DNA of 64,000 bases, taken from positions 66,044 through 130,043 of the forward strand of contig PCBI01000006.1 of NCBI GenBank assembly GCA_002730875.1, given 5' to 3'. The notes beneath the pieces are model-generated. The model was not told where the DNA came from, searched no databases, and saw nothing but the letters and a program-made list of their open reading frames with translations. Positions 18,112 through 27,663 of the stretch are shown piece by piece (position 1 is the first letter of the stretch; each line of letters starts with the position of its first letter). The position numbers and the translations under genes were made by a program. This stretch comes from Spirochaetaceae bacterium (GTDB taxonomy: Bacteria > Spirochaetota > Leptospiria > Leptospirales > Leptonemataceae).

Positions 18112-20394
18112 TTGAAAATCGGGTTACAGAGAACGCGCCTGCTGTCGTCTGGACCAATGCTCCGCTGGATCCTGCTACCTTTGCTTCTGCCTGTACGAAT
18201 GCTGATGTACCTATGGTTCAAGGTAGGCCTGGTCTTTCTCCGCGGCAACGTTCTGTTTCATTCCTTACCGGAAAAATTTACATCCACGCTTCAATCCGGG
18301 TTGCTCTACCGTATCCTGAACAAGCAGGAGATGCTCTGGTTTCACTATCTGGGCTTTCTTTCCCGTCTGTCCCGAGACCGCGGCATTCAATGGGTGCTAC
18401 TCTCCATTCCCGACGTGGAAGAATTGGACTGGTCCCAGATCGAAGAGATCCGAATCAGGCTGGAAGAGATCAAGAAGTCCGGCAAACGACTTGTGGGCCA
18501 TGTAGAAAAAGGCGGACTAAAAACTCTTTGCCTGCTTTCCGCATGCGAAAGACGTTACCTGGCTCCGGGAACCAGCTTTATTACGGCCCTCCCCTACTCT
18601 GAACCGTTCTTTTTTGCGGCCACGTTAAAGAAGCTGGGGATTCGCGTTGAAGTACATACAGCCGGAGAGTTCAAAAGCGCCGGCGAATCCGTGAGTCGTC
18701 AGTCCATGAGTCCGGCGGCCAAATCCAACCTGGAAGAGCTTCTGGATGCGCGCACTGCGGGCATTCTTTCCGGCATCGACGCTCTGCCTGCTCCTGGAAC
18801 GTTGCCGGGAGACAACTCTGCTTCGCAAAGCGCCTCGTCCGGGAGCAGATCTTCAGAGAAGAACACGGTAGTTCAGGATTCGCAGCGAAAGAAGGAAGAG
18901 TATGACAATGAACAGGACCGTGAACAGCTAACGAAAAAACTGCACGATTTGATTCGAAATCGATCCTTTCTGGAATCCGAAGAATTGAGGGATGCCGGAT
19001 TCGCCAGCGGACTTGTGGCCCGGGCTAACTTCCGAGATCTGTGCGAAGACCTGCTTCCGTTCTGGCATACCGGCACGGCATTACCATCGGACTCCAGTAT
19101 TGATCAGGGCGATCGTTTGCCTCTGTTGCAACTGGAAGGAATCACCGTAACCGATGCTCCGGTTTCGCATGCGTTTCCGGGAAAAGCCGAAAAGACCATG
19201 AACCAGATTGCCGAAGAGCAACTGGCCCGACTGGAAAAAGAAGGAGCCATGGAAAGAGAAAATCCGGGAAGCGACAAGGGGCATGCAAAGGATCGCAAGA
19301 AGAATCGAATTTCAAGAAAGAAGAAAGCAAAAGGAGCCAGGGCAGCTTCCCTGACACCACGAGCCGAACAGGCACCCTCAGAGGGAAATGATTTAGAAGC
19401 AGCGGAAGAAAAACTCAAAAAAGCCCCGGCATTTCGCATATTGGAAATGGATCAGGTGGAGAAGCGATTTCAGCGAAGCCGTTTTAACCCGCTGAGGATC
19501 AAACCTTTTCCCTCGGTAGCGCTGGTTAGCTGCGAAGGTATGATCGTATGGGGCGATGAAGACCCGGACAGCGGACGAATTGGCGCTCTTTCAATGCGAA
19601 GGATCTTTCGCGACCTGGAAGACTCAAAGAATGAAGCAGTATTTCTCTACATTAACAGTCCCGGCGGCTTGAGCGATGCCAGCGAAGCGCTGTACCAGGA
19701 TATATACAGGCTCTCCAGGGCGAAGCCCGTTTTTGCCGTAATTGGGCCGGTGGCTGCCTCGGGTGGCTACTACATGGCCTGCGCCGCCAATCGAATCTAT
19801 AGCCCCGACCTCAGCCTTACCGGTAGCGTAGGAGTGCTACGAATGCGCCCGGAACTCTCCGGATTATATTCCAAACTCGGAATCAAGAAGCAAAGAGTAC
19901 GCTTTGGGCCTACAACCGACATACTATCCGAGTCCGGAAATCTCGGCAAGAAAAGCCAGGCTCTGCTTGACGAATCCATGGACCGGTCCTACAATCTGTT
20001 TCTGGACCGTGTGGGCCGGAACCGCGGGCTCAATCGCCAGGAGGCGGATCTCCGGGGACGGGGCAAAGTCTACACCGGCGCGCAATTCAGAGAGGAAGGC
20101 ATGGTGGATCGCAAAGGCGGTTTCATTGAAGCCTTTCGCGATTTTCGCAAGGAGGCAGGGTTCGGTGAACAAATGTTCGATATACAGATCTACCCGGTAC
20201 TCCGACCGGGCCCTGCCGATCTTCTGCGACAGGGCTCTTCCTTTCTTTCGTTCAAGAACCAGAAAAGAAGCGAACTGTTCTCCGGCCAGAATCTCTATAT
20301 GGCCCATCCTGACTCTGGCCTTGTTGGTCACCGCTTTGCGGCCGAACTTCGCCGAGCAGGAATCGACTTCATCCAGGGACGACTCCCATTGTGA
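18112..20394 (+). CDS. sppA: Signal peptide peptidase SppA-like S49 protease with long charged insert
   Basis: A 760-residue double-domain S49 protease that degrades cleaved signal peptides at the inner membrane. An N-terminal hydrophobic stretch (WILLPLLLPVRMLMYLWF) anchors it. The first domain carries the general-base Lys in HTAGEFKSAGES (about residue 187); the second carries the nucleophile Ser in GPVAASGGYYMAC (about 549) and the following GSVGVLRM. Between the domains lie about 240 highly charged residues (including KKNRISRKKKAKGARA), not found in the 618-residue E. coli enzyme. The listed start is TTG; an ATG at 18157 would begin just before the TM. The 3' 230 bases overlap the next gene in another frame. 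Confidence 0.88.
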   Translation: MKIGLQRTRLLSSGPMLRWILLPLLLPVRMLMYLWFKVGLVFLRGNVLFHSLPEKFTSTLQSGLLYRILNKQEMLWFHYLGFLSRLSRDRGIQWVLLSIPDVEELDWSQIEEIRIRLEEIKKSGKRLVGHVEKGGLKTLCLLSACERRYLAPGTSFITALPYSEPFFFAATLKKLGIRVEVHTAGEFKSAGESVSRQSMSPAAKSNLEELLDARTAGILSGIDALPAPGTLPGDNSASQSASSGSRSSEKNTVVQDSQRKKEEYDNEQDREQLTKKLHDLIRNRSFLESEELRDAGFASGLVARANFRDLCEDLLPFWHTGTALPSDSSIDQGDRLPLLQLEGITVTDAPVSHAFPGKAEKTMNQIAEEQLARLEKEGAMERENPGSDKGHAKDRKKNRISRKKKAKGARAASLTPRAEQAPSEGNDLEAAEEKLKKAPAFRILEMDQVEKRFQRSRFNPLRIKPFPSVALVSCEGMIVWGDEDPDSGRIGALSMRRIFRDLEDSKNEAVFLYINSPGGLSDASEALYQDIYRLSRAKPVFAVIGPVAASGGYYMACAANRIYSPDLSLTGSVGVLRMRPELSGLYSKLGIKKQRVRFGPTTDILSESGNLGKKSQALLDESMDRSYNLFLDRVGRNRGLNRQEADLRGRGKVYTGAQFREEGMVDRKGGFIEAFRDFRKEAGFGEQMFDIQIYPVLRPGPADLLRQGSSFLSFKNQKRSELFSGQNLYMAHPDSGLVGHRFAAELRRAGIDFIQGRLPL
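20149..20155 (+). promoter_or_regulatory. Ribosome site inside sppA that sets the next start
   Basis: AAGGAGG at 20149-20155, nine bases before a GTG at 20165. The GTG is in frame with the HEAT/SH3 gene, and no ATG or GTG occurs later in that frame upstream of the signal-like segment. Confidence 0.55.
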
Positions 20395-21421
20395 AACCGT
20401 TGCCGAGGAATTAAACGATCCTTCACGATTACGAAGACTGTACGCCGCCCGCCATGCCGCAAGCTGTAGCCCTACCGGTTCGGCAGCCCTTATAGGCGAC
20501 GCATTGATTTCTATACTTCTGGGCGATGATCCCGAAGTGCAACGCGCCGCCCTGGAATCCCTGGGTCCCCACCTGCATCCGGGCCATCTCACCGCCCTGG
20601 TAAGATACGGTTCTGCGCTGAATGTCTCCGGCGTTCCCTACAGGCTTGAACCAGTAGAAACCCTTGCAGATATGCCGCCGGCCTACTTTCAGCAAAAGGC
20701 GCTGGTTTACGAATACATTCACAGGATCCTCTCCGCCTTACATCCCGACCAGCAGGGTCGAAACAGGATCCATAGCGCCGACTTTGCAAACTTCCTTAAG
20801 CAGGGACTAATGGAGAGTCGCTCCGCCAGGTTCGTTGTTTTTGAAGAAGCGGACCGGGCGGCCTGCTCCATTCTGGATAGTCTTGCCCTGCGCGGAGAAC
20901 CGCCCGGCTATCTTATCGACTTTGTGGAAAAGGAAACGCAGAACCCGCTACTGCTTTCCTGCGGCCTATTTGCATTGTCCCGGTATGATCTAAAGCAAGA
21001 GCCTCTTTTTGAGCGAGTGGAAAGCCTGGCGCAGAAAGCCCTCAAAGGAAGCGAAATGGAATACGAAGCGGCGGCCCACTGGTATGGGCGGCGTCCGGAA
21101 CTGGATTCTTTGTCGCGACTTCTGGCCTATCGCCGGGATCTGCTTCCCTTTTCCCGACCGGAAATCAGCGAAATGGCCCGCCGGATGGAAGGCAACCAGG
21201 GACGTATTCGCGCAAGGACTCCTCTGTATTCTTATCCGTATGCATCAGGTCCGGTGCTGCGCATCCTTTCCGATGGAGAAGCTGTGAATGTTCTTCGCCG
21301 CAGCCCCGGATTCGATTCTTCCCGCCCCGGAGATGGCTACACCTATCTGGTACAAACCGCCGACGGGCTCACCGGCTGGGTAAATTCCTCGCATTTGCAG
21401 ACCGAATCCAAAAAAAATTGA
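20165..21421 (+). CDS. Exported HEAT-like/SH3 protein overlapping sppA
   Basis: About 418 residues. A hydrophobic segment (ISIWPILTLALLVTALRPNFA, residues about 44-64) would export or anchor it. A helical HEAT-like region follows (DDPEVQRAALESLGPHL is typical), and the last 70 residues form a bacterial SH3 domain (ARTPLYSYPYASGPVLRIL, then DGEAVNVL and GLTGWVNSSHLQ). The start is the only canonical one compatible with the signal segment: GTG at 20165 behind AAGGAGG. This makes the first 76 codons lie within the end of sppA in a second frame. The nqrA ATG is 54 bases downstream. Function unknown; SH3 domains of this kind often bind cell wall. Confidence 0.65.
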   Translation: MNKCSIYRSTRYSDRALPIFCDRALPFFRSRTRKEANCSPARISIWPILTLALLVTALRPNFAEQESTSSRDDSHCETVAEELNDPSRLRRLYAARHAASCSPTGSAALIGDALISILLGDDPEVQRAALESLGPHLHPGHLTALVRYGSALNVSGVPYRLEPVETLADMPPAYFQQKALVYEYIHRILSALHPDQQGRNRIHSADFANFLKQGLMESRSARFVVFEEADRAACSILDSLALRGEPPGYLIDFVEKETQNPLLLSCGLFALSRYDLKQEPLFERVESLAQKALKGSEMEYEAAAHWYGRRPELDSLSRLLAYRRDLLPFSRPEISEMARRMEGNQGRIRARTPLYSYPYASGPVLRILSDGEAVNVLRRSPGFDSSRPGDGYTYLVQTADGLTGWVNSSHLQTESKKN

Positions 21422-21475
21422 TCTCGATTGACAGGGCAGTGCAGGCCAGGCATTCGGACTGTAACCTACCCGCTT

Positions 21476-22825
21476 ATGAACCAATACAAGATCAAAAAAG
21501 GCTACGACCTTCCCATCAAAGGTCAGGCAGAAAAGACTATCCTGGGATCCACAGAGCCGTCGCATCTGCACGTTCACCCCACTCACTTTGCTGGCATTAA
21601 GCCCAAGATGCTGCTCAAGAAAGGGGATGCAGTTAAGCGAGGCACTCCACTCTTTCATGACAAAAAGCATCCGGAAAGAGTATTTGTATCCCCGGGAGCA
21701 GGTATTATAGAGGATATAGTTCTCGGCGAGCGACGAGCCCTGGACAAAGTAACCATTAAACTGTCCGGCGATGACGTCGAACAGTTCCGCGCTTACAAAA
21801 AGGAAGAGGTTTCCGGCATCAATCGCGAAGATCTCATTGACCACCTTCTAAAAGGCGGTCTCTGGCCGCAGATTCGGCAACGCCCGTTCAGCCGGGTAGC
21901 GGATCCTGAAATCACTCCGTCTTCCATTTTCGTAAACTGTATGGATACAGCGCCTCTGGCGGCGGACCCGGAGTTCAATCTCCAGGGAAAGACCATTGAA
22001 TTCCAGACCGGCATCGAAGCGCTCAAGGTGCTCGGCCCCACGGTCCATGTTGTAGTTCCGGCGGGGAACAACAGCACTGACTTCCTTAAAGTAGAAGGAG
22101 TGCAGCAGCACAGCTTCGCCGGTAAGCACCCGGCAGGCTTGACCAGTACGCATATTCAGAAAATCGATCCAATCAGCCACGGAAAGCATATCTGGTACCT
22201 GAATGCAAGAGACGTAGTCGATATTGGCGACTATCTGCTGGTGGGTCAGTATCCAGTGGAACGCGTGGTGGCCGTAGTCGGCCCCGCCGCCGAGAAACGC
22301 GGCTATGTGAAGACCCGCAAGGGGGCGCCACTGGGAGTCATCGCCTCGCATGCGAATCCCCAGGATAACGTTCGACTGATTTCCGGAAACGTTTTGTCCG
22401 GATACGGAGGAACCGCAGACGATGGGCTGGGTCTCTATGATGACCTGGTAACCGTTGTGCGCGAAGGTGGCGAAGAAAGGTTCCTGGGCTGGCTGGTGCC
22501 CGGCCCATCCCGTCCTACCTATAGCCGGTCTTACCTGGCGGGTTTTCTGCCCGGCCGTCGCCTTCCGATGGACACTTCCATGAACGGCGAAGAGCGAGCC
22601 TTTGTAAAAACCGGCGACTATGAAAAGGTAATGGGAATCGATGTACTGCCCGATTTCCTGGTCAAGGCAATCCTGATCGAAGACATTGAACGCATGGAGA
22701 AGCTCGGAATTCTGGAAGTAGATCCGGAAGACTTTGCTCTGTGCGCCTACATATGTCCGTCCAAAATTGAGTTCTGTGACATCGTGGCCCGTGGCATCGA
22801 CATGATGGAAGCAGAGATGGTGTAA
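21476..22825 (+). CDS. nqrA: Na+-translocating NADH:quinone reductase subunit A
   Basis: A 449-residue soluble cytoplasmic subunit of the sodium-pumping NADH:ubiquinone oxidoreductase, associated with quinone binding. The start motif YKIKKGYDLPIKGQAE and later HTHFAGIKPKM-like, FVSPGAGIIEDI and the C-terminal CAYICPSKIEFCDIV segment are characteristic. The frame is open from 21428, but homology begins at the ATG 21476. A TTGACA at 21428-21433 is the only hint of a promoter and has no good -10 box. It is the first of six nqr genes in the usual order A-F. Confidence 0.96.
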   Translation: MNQYKIKKGYDLPIKGQAEKTILGSTEPSHLHVHPTHFAGIKPKMLLKKGDAVKRGTPLFHDKKHPERVFVSPGAGIIEDIVLGERRALDKVTIKLSGDDVEQFRAYKKEEVSGINREDLIDHLLKGGLWPQIRQRPFSRVADPEITPSSIFVNCMDTAPLAADPEFNLQGKTIEFQTGIEALKVLGPTVHVVVPAGNNSTDFLKVEGVQQHSFAGKHPAGLTSTHIQKIDPISHGKHIWYLNARDVVDIGDYLLVGQYPVERVVAVVGPAAEKRGYVKTRKGAPLGVIASHANPQDNVRLISGNVLSGYGGTADDGLGLYDDLVTVVREGGEERFLGWLVPGPSRPTYSRSYLAGFLPGRRLPMDTSMNGEERAFVKTGDYEKVMGIDVLPDFLVKAILIEDIERMEKLGILEVDPEDFALCAYICPSKIEFCDIVARGIDMMEAEMV

Positions 22826-22852
22826 GCACCTTTCACTGGAGAGAGTATAACT

Positions 22853-24106
22853 GTGAAGTTTCTATTAAAGCAAATTCATAAGAACGATCATCTTTTTCAG
22901 AAAGGTGGTAAACTGGAGCGACTGCACCCTGTTTGGGAAGCCCAGAACACCTTTCTGTTCACTCCACCGATCAAGACCAAGAACGGCCCTCACGTCCGGG
23001 ACTCCATCGATTTGAAACGATTGATGATTACCGTGGTGGTGGCCCTGGTTCCGGCCACTCTATTCGGTATCTATAATGCCGGTTATCAACAGCTTCTGGC
23101 CATCGGTCACATACCTCTGGATGCAGCAGTCAGCGCCCTGAGTACCGATCAGCACTTAACCATCATGCTGCATGGCGCCGCCCTGGTGCTTCCCATCATT
23201 CTGGTAAGCTATGCCGTGGGTGGTATCTGGGAAGCTGTATTCAGCGTGGTTCGTAAAGAACCCATCAGTGAAGGTTTTCTGGTAACCGGTCTTCTGTTTC
23301 CCCTTACGCTTCCCGCCACCATTCCACTTTGGCAGGTAGCTATTGGTATCTCTTTCGGTGTGGTCATCGGCAAAGAGATCTTCGGCGGCACCGGTATGAA
23401 CATCCTGAACCCGGCTCTAACGGCGCGGGTATTTCTGTTTTTCTCTTTTCCCACCGACATTTCCGGTGAAGAGCCCTGGATTGCACTAAACAATCCGCTT
23501 CTGGGTGTCGCTGGCCAGTCCGCGGTGGATGGCTTCTCTGGAGCTACAGCCCTTCTCGTGGCTGCGGCCCCGGACGTCACCAACCCCATACAGGCCATGA
23601 GCAACTTTGGCTACGCCGGGTCGCATTTCAGTCTCGAGAGCATGTTCATTGGATTTATTCCGGGGAGTATTGGCGAAACCTCTACCCTTGCCTGCTTGAT
23701 TGGAGCGGCCATCCTCATCATCACTGGTGTAGGAAGCTGGCAAATCATGGTGAGTACTGTGATTGGCGCCGTGGCAATGGCGGCCTTCCTGAATATGTTC
23801 GCCGGGCCGGATCTCCCATCCATGCTGGCTCTACCGCCAGAGTATCATCTGGTTATGGGCGGTTTCATGTTTGGTACCGTATTTATGACCACGGATCCCG
23901 TAAGCGCAGCTCAAACCACCCTGGGCAAGTATATCTACGGCGCATTGATCGGCATTCTCTGCGTGTTAATTCGCGTATGGAACCCGGCCTATCCGGAGGG
24001 TATGATGCTGGCCATTCTATTCATGAACATCTTCGCACCGCTCATTGATCACTATGTGGTGGAAGGAAATATCAAAAGGAGGCTCCAACGTGCGGAAGCA
24101 AAGTAA
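22853..24106 (+). CDS. nqrB: Na+-translocating NADH:quinone reductase subunit B
   Basis: A 417-residue membrane subunit with about ten TM helices that forms much of the sodium path and binds riboflavin and covalent FMN. The FMN attachment motif is visible as DGFSGATALL; the Thr (about residue 232) receives FMN from ApbE, whose gene is downstream. Other landmarks are GGTGMNILNPALTARVFLFF and TDPVSAAQT. The start is GTG, supported by GGAGAG nine bases upstream. The end overlaps nqrC by 17 bases. Confidence 0.97.
   Translation: MKFLLKQIHKNDHLFQKGGKLERLHPVWEAQNTFLFTPPIKTKNGPHVRDSIDLKRLMITVVVALVPATLFGIYNAGYQQLLAIGHIPLDAAVSALSTDQHLTIMLHGAALVLPIILVSYAVGGIWEAVFSVVRKEPISEGFLVTGLLFPLTLPATIPLWQVAIGISFGVVIGKEIFGGTGMNILNPALTARVFLFFSFPTDISGEEPWIALNNPLLGVAGQSAVDGFSGATALLVAAAPDVTNPIQAMSNFGYAGSHFSLESMFIGFIPGSIGETSTLACLIGAAILIITGVGSWQIMVSTVIGAVAMAAFLNMFAGPDLPSMLALPPEYHLVMGGFMFGTVFMTTDPVSAAQTTLGKYIYGALIGILCVLIRVWNPAYPEGMMLAILFMNIFAPLIDHYVVEGNIKRRLQRAEAK
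24075..24082 (+). promoter_or_regulatory. Ribosome site fixing the nqrC start
   Basis: AAAAGGAGG-type site inside the 3' end of nqrB, seven bases before the GTG at 24090. It favours GTG 24090 over the ATG at 24045 as the nqrC start. Confidence 0.6.
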
Positions 24107-24950
24107 TCTATATATTTTCGGATTTGCCATCGCGGTTTGTCTCTTTGCCAGCGTAGTTCTGGCCGTTGCCTCCACCGCATTGAAACCGGCCCAGACCCAG
24201 CAGGTTCGCCTGGACATCATCCAGAACATCCTGAGCGTTGCCGGCTATTCGGCAGAGGATATGAAAGGAAAGAGTCCGGCAGATATCATCGATCTGTACG
24301 AAAAGAAATTCGAAGTTCTTCTTATTGATAAGAACAACACTCCTGTCCAACGTTCAGAGATGGAAAAGGAGCTCCAGACTCTTGGCTACAAAGAAGCCGA
24401 GCTGGCCGAAATGAAAACCTTTGAATTGCTTGAGGTGTACAATGCCAAGCTCAAGCTCCTGGCAAAGAGAGCGGGCGAAACAGTAGAGCAGTACGACAAA
24501 GGGATCAAGGTAGTGTATTTGTACAAGCCCGAAGGCGAGATCAAGTATTACATCATTCCTATAGAGGGAAATGGACTCTGGGGCATGATGTATGGCTATA
24601 TTGCGCTTAAAACGGATCTCAACACAGTGGCCGGTATTCGCTTCTATAAGCATATTGAAACTCCGGGACTGGGCGCGGAACTGGCCAAGCCGTCACACAA
24701 CGAAAAGTGGATTGGCAAGAAAATCCTGGATGAGGACGGCAAGCTGGTCTCTGTGAAGGTAGCCAAAGGCGATGCCGAGCAGTCTCATGCGCAGGAAATC
24801 GAGCACTATGTAGACGGAATCAGTGGCGCAACACTGACAGCAAAAGGTATTAACGAATTCCTGAAGGCGGACCTTCAGACCTATGAGCCATACTTCAAGA
24901 CCAGAAGACAAACCGAGGAAACTCAGCAACCGGCAGGAGAAGTAGAATGA
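24090..24950 (+). CDS. nqrC: Na+-translocating NADH:quinone reductase subunit C
   Basis: A 286-residue subunit with one N-terminal TM helix (LYIFGFAIAVCLFASVVLAVA) and a periplasmic FMN-binding domain. The covalent FMN site is DGISGATLTAKG near residue 247. The phrases GLWGMMYGYIALKTD and KHIETPGLGAEL are typical. The start is GTG at 24090 with its ribosome site inside nqrB, giving a 17-base overlap. The stop overlaps nqrD by four bases. A charged insert (about residues 65-115) makes it slightly longer than the Vibrio form. Confidence 0.95.
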   Translation: MRKQSNLYIFGFAIAVCLFASVVLAVASTALKPAQTQQVRLDIIQNILSVAGYSAEDMKGKSPADIIDLYEKKFEVLLIDKNNTPVQRSEMEKELQTLGYKEAELAEMKTFELLEVYNAKLKLLAKRAGETVEQYDKGIKVVYLYKPEGEIKYYIIPIEGNGLWGMMYGYIALKTDLNTVAGIRFYKHIETPGLGAELAKPSHNEKWIGKKILDEDGKLVSVKVAKGDAEQSHAQEIEHYVDGISGATLTAKGINEFLKADLQTYEPYFKTRRQTEETQQPAGEVE

Positions 24951-25627
24951 GCACCGCAACCGAAACCAAAACAGTAGCTCCCGCGGCGCCAAAACAGCCG
25001 CTGTTCGGGAAGAAGGAACGGGAAGCCGTAAAGGATCCCTTGTGGGATAATAACCCCATCACCATCCAGGTTCTGGGCATCTGTTCGGCCCTGGCGGTAA
25101 CCACCCAGATGCAGGCCTCGCTTGTGATGGGCCTTTCGGTGGTAGCTGTACTGGTATCCTCCAACCTGATCGTTTCCCTGTTAAGAAACATGATCCCTTC
25201 CAAGATCCGGATCATTGTACAGCTGGCAGTTGTTGCCAGTCTCGTAATCATGGTGGATCAGATTCTGAAGGCCTACATGTACGACATGAGTAAGACTCTG
25301 TCTGTATTCGTTGGTCTGATCATTACAAACTGCATCATTCTGGGTAGAGCCGAAGGTTTCGCCATGGCGAACAAGCCACTGCCTTCCATCATGGATGGTC
25401 TGGGAAATGCTCTGGGCTATGCCGCCATTCTTCTGATGGTAGCCCTTTTCCGGGAAGTGTTTGGAAACGGTAGCTTCTTCGGTATCCAGGTAATTCCCAC
25501 CGCGCTCTACGAAGCCGGGTACAAAAACATCGGACTTATGATTCTGCCTCCAGGAGCCTTTTTGATTCTGGGGCTTTTGATCTGGGTTCAGCGAAGCATT
25601 TCCGGCAAGTATGAGGCCAATAGATAG
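24947..25627 (+). CDS. nqrD: Na+-translocating NADH:quinone reductase subunit D
   Basis: A 226-residue integral membrane subunit with about six TM helices. The charged N-terminal about 30 residues lead into LWDNNPITIQVLGICSALAVTTQM, the normal NqrD start, and later VGLIITNCIILGRAEGFAM. This last contains the Cys thought to help hold the intramembrane iron centre between NqrD and NqrE. It is translationally coupled to nqrC (ATGA) and is followed after nine bases by nqrE. Confidence 0.96.
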   Translation: MSTATETKTVAPAAPKQPLFGKKEREAVKDPLWDNNPITIQVLGICSALAVTTQMQASLVMGLSVVAVLVSSNLIVSLLRNMIPSKIRIIVQLAVVASLVIMVDQILKAYMYDMSKTLSVFVGLIITNCIILGRAEGFAMANKPLPSIMDGLGNALGYAAILLMVALFREVFGNGSFFGIQVIPTALYEAGYKNIGLMILPPGAFLILGLLIWVQRSISGKYEANR

Positions 25628-25636
25628 GAGATTACC

Positions 25637-26245
25637 ATGGCAGAACTAGTTAGCATTGCAACCAAAGCGATTTTCGTAGAAAACATTCTCCTGGCCTACT
25701 TCCTGGGAATGTGTTCCTTTCTGGCTGTATCCAAAAAAGTGTCCACGGCCGTCGGTCTGGGCTTTGCGGTAATCTTCGTAAACGGTATCACAGCCCCGAT
25801 TAACTGGCTCATCAACGAGTACATGCTGGCCGATGGCGCCCTCGCCTGGGCGGGCCTGCCTACCATAGACCTGAGCTTCCTGCAGTTCATTCTCTATATC
25901 TCTACAATTGCCGCTCTCGTGCAGCTGGTGGAGATGATTATCGATAAGGTATCCCCTACCCTGTACGCTAACCTGGGGATCTTCCTTCCGCTGATTGCGG
26001 TGAACTGTGCGATTCTGGGAACCTCGCTGTTTATGGGAACCAAAGGATACGGCTTCCTGGAAAGCACCGTTTTTGGCTTCTCTTCGGGAGTGGGCTGGAT
26101 GCTGGCCATTGTGGCGATGGCAGCCATTCGAACCAAAATCCAGTATTCCAACGTTCCCCATGGATTGCGCGGACTGGGTATGACCATGATTCTTACCGGA
26201 CTGATGGCCATTGGCTTCATGTGCTTCGTAGGGATCAACCTGTGA
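25637..26245 (+). CDS. nqrE: Na+-translocating NADH:quinone reductase subunit E
   Basis: A 202-residue integral membrane subunit with six TM helices, partner of NqrD. Diagnostic stretches are [23 protein letters not shown] and [17 protein letters not shown], each holding a Cys that would ligate the intramembrane iron centre. A strong ribosome site (AGGAG) lies seven bases before the ATG. nqrF follows after 23 bases. NqrM (29174-29371) is the expected assembly factor for this iron site. Confidence 0.96.
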   Translation: MAELVSIATKAIFVENILLAYFLGMCSFLAVSKKVSTAVGLGFAVIFVNGITAPINWLINEYMLADGALAWAGLPTIDLSFLQFILYISTIAALVQLVEMIIDKVSPTLYANLGIFLPLIAVNCAILGTSLFMGTKGYGFLESTVFGFSSGVGWMLAIVAMAAIRTKIQYSNVPHGLRGLGMTMILTGLMAIGFMCFVGINL

Positions 26246-26268
26246 TAGGGGAGACGGTATAGATATTT

Positions 26269-27501
26269 ATGGAAAGCTTATTAATAGTTGGATTAAGTGC
26301 AGCGGTGTTTACCGCCGTGATCGTTGGTCTTGTGGCCATCATTACTGTGCTGGAGCGAAAGCTGGTGGCTCAGGGAAATGTGCACATCAATATCAATGAC
26401 AACGATGAAAAGAGCATCGACGTGCCGGCAGGGAGTAACCTGCTCAGCGCCCTGAGCGATGCAGGCATCTATCTACCTTCTGCCTGTGGCGGTGGCGGGA
26501 CCTGTGCCATGTGCCGGTGCCAGATCACCGAAGGTGGCGGAGATATTTTGCCCACCGAAGAAGGCCATTTCTCCAGAAAAGAGATCAAAGAACAATGGAG
26601 ACTGTCCTGCCAGGTGAAAGTCAAAAATGACATGAAGATCCACGTACCGGACGAGATCTTCAGCATTCAGAAATTCAAAACAACCGTTAAGTCCAACGAA
26701 AACGTGGCCACGTTCATTAAGGAACTGGTACTGGAAATCGAACCCGGCTCTGAGATGGAGTTCGATGCCGGCGGTTACATCCAGATTTATATTCCTCCTT
26801 ACCATCTGAACTTTAAAGAGTTCGACGTGGAAAAGGAATACCATGAAGACTGGGACAAATACAATCTATGGCGCTACAATGCCTCCAATGATGAGGAAAT
26901 CTTCCGGGCCTATTCCATGGCCAACCATCCGGCGGAAGGAAACATTGTGATGCTGAACGTACGTATTGCCACACCTCCACCTAACAAAGACGTTCCCCCT
27001 GGAATCGCTTCCAGCTACATCTTCAACCTGAAACCCGGGGATGAAGTGGATGTAAGTGGTCCTTATGGCGAATTCTTCATCAAGGATACAGACCGGGAAA
27101 TGGTCTACATCGGTGGTGGAGCGGGTATGGCCCCTCTGCGAAGCCATATCTTCCATCTGTTCCATACTCTGCGAACAGGACGCAAGGTGTCTTACTGGTA
27201 TGGAGCTCGAAGCCTGCGCGAAGTGTTCTACGAAGAGCATTTCCGAAAGATCGAAAAGGAGTTCCCTAACTTCTCTTTCCACCTTGCTCTATCCGATCCG
27301 CTTCCCGAGGATGACTGGAAAGGACCTACTGGCTTCATTCACGAAGTGGTACTCCGTGAGTATCTGGACAAGCATGACGATCCGAGCGAAATCGAGTACT
27401 ATCTCTGTGGACCTCCCTTAATGCTTTCTGCCGTCCAGAAAATGCTATATGATCTGGGCGTAGAAAAGGAAATGATCGCCTTCGACGACTTCGGGGGCTG
27501 A
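26269..27501 (+). CDS. nqrF: Na+-translocating NADH:quinone reductase subunit F
   Basis: A 410-residue subunit that takes electrons from NADH. It has an N-terminal TM helix ([21 protein letters not shown]), a [2Fe-2S] ferredoxin domain with [12 protein letters not shown] and a later LSCQV Cys, an FAD domain with RAYSMANHP, and an NADH domain with [14 protein letters not shown] and the end YYLCGPPLM. The length matches the family. It is the last gene of the operon and is followed by tandem hairpins. Confidence 0.97.
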   Translation: MESLLIVGLSAAVFTAVIVGLVAIITVLERKLVAQGNVHININDNDEKSIDVPAGSNLLSALSDAGIYLPSACGGGGTCAMCRCQITEGGGDILPTEEGHFSRKEIKEQWRLSCQVKVKNDMKIHVPDEIFSIQKFKTTVKSNENVATFIKELVLEIEPGSEMEFDAGGYIQIYIPPYHLNFKEFDVEKEYHEDWDKYNLWRYNASNDEEIFRAYSMANHPAEGNIVMLNVRIATPPPNKDVPPGIASSYIFNLKPGDEVDVSGPYGEFFIKDTDREMVYIGGGAGMAPLRSHIFHLFHTLRTGRKVSYWYGARSLREVFYEEHFRKIEKEFPNFSFHLALSDPLPEDDWKGPTGFIHEVVLREYLDKHDDPSEIEYYLCGPPLMLSAVQKMLYDLGVEKEMIAFDDFGG

Positions 27502-27559
27502 TCCTTTAAACCACAGCATTCAGACAGCCATTTTGGTACGCCTGAATGCCCGAGTTTAC

Positions 27560-27584
27560 GGCTTTCCCCCAAGAGCGGAAAGCC
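27560..27584 (+). other. First of two tandem hairpins after nqrF
   Basis: GGCTTTCC (27560-27567) pairs with GGAAAGCC (27577-27584) around a nine-base loop. It has no T-run of its own and stands four bases before the intrinsic terminator. Its left arm shares GGCTTT with the terminator's right arm, so alternative pairing is possible. Confidence 0.5.
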
Positions 27585-27588
27585 CATC

Positions 27589-27624
27589 GCAAAGCCGGAG
27601 CAGTGTCTTCGGCTTTGCTTTTTT
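27589..27624 (+). terminator. Intrinsic terminator of the nqr operon
   Basis: GCAAAGCCG (27589-27597) pairs perfectly with CGGCTTTGC (27610-27618) around a 12-base loop and is followed directly by six T (27619-27624). It closes the nqr operon and separates it from apbE, whose ATG is 40 bases on. Confidence 0.85.
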
Positions 27625-27663
27625 GTGCTATAGCCATTTCTCTATGCAGGATGCGAGTTCCCG

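Noticed and set aside
21428-21475. A promoter for nqrA with a perfect TTGACA at 21428
   Set aside because: No acceptable -10 box occurs 16-18 bases downstream, so the hexamer alone is not enough.
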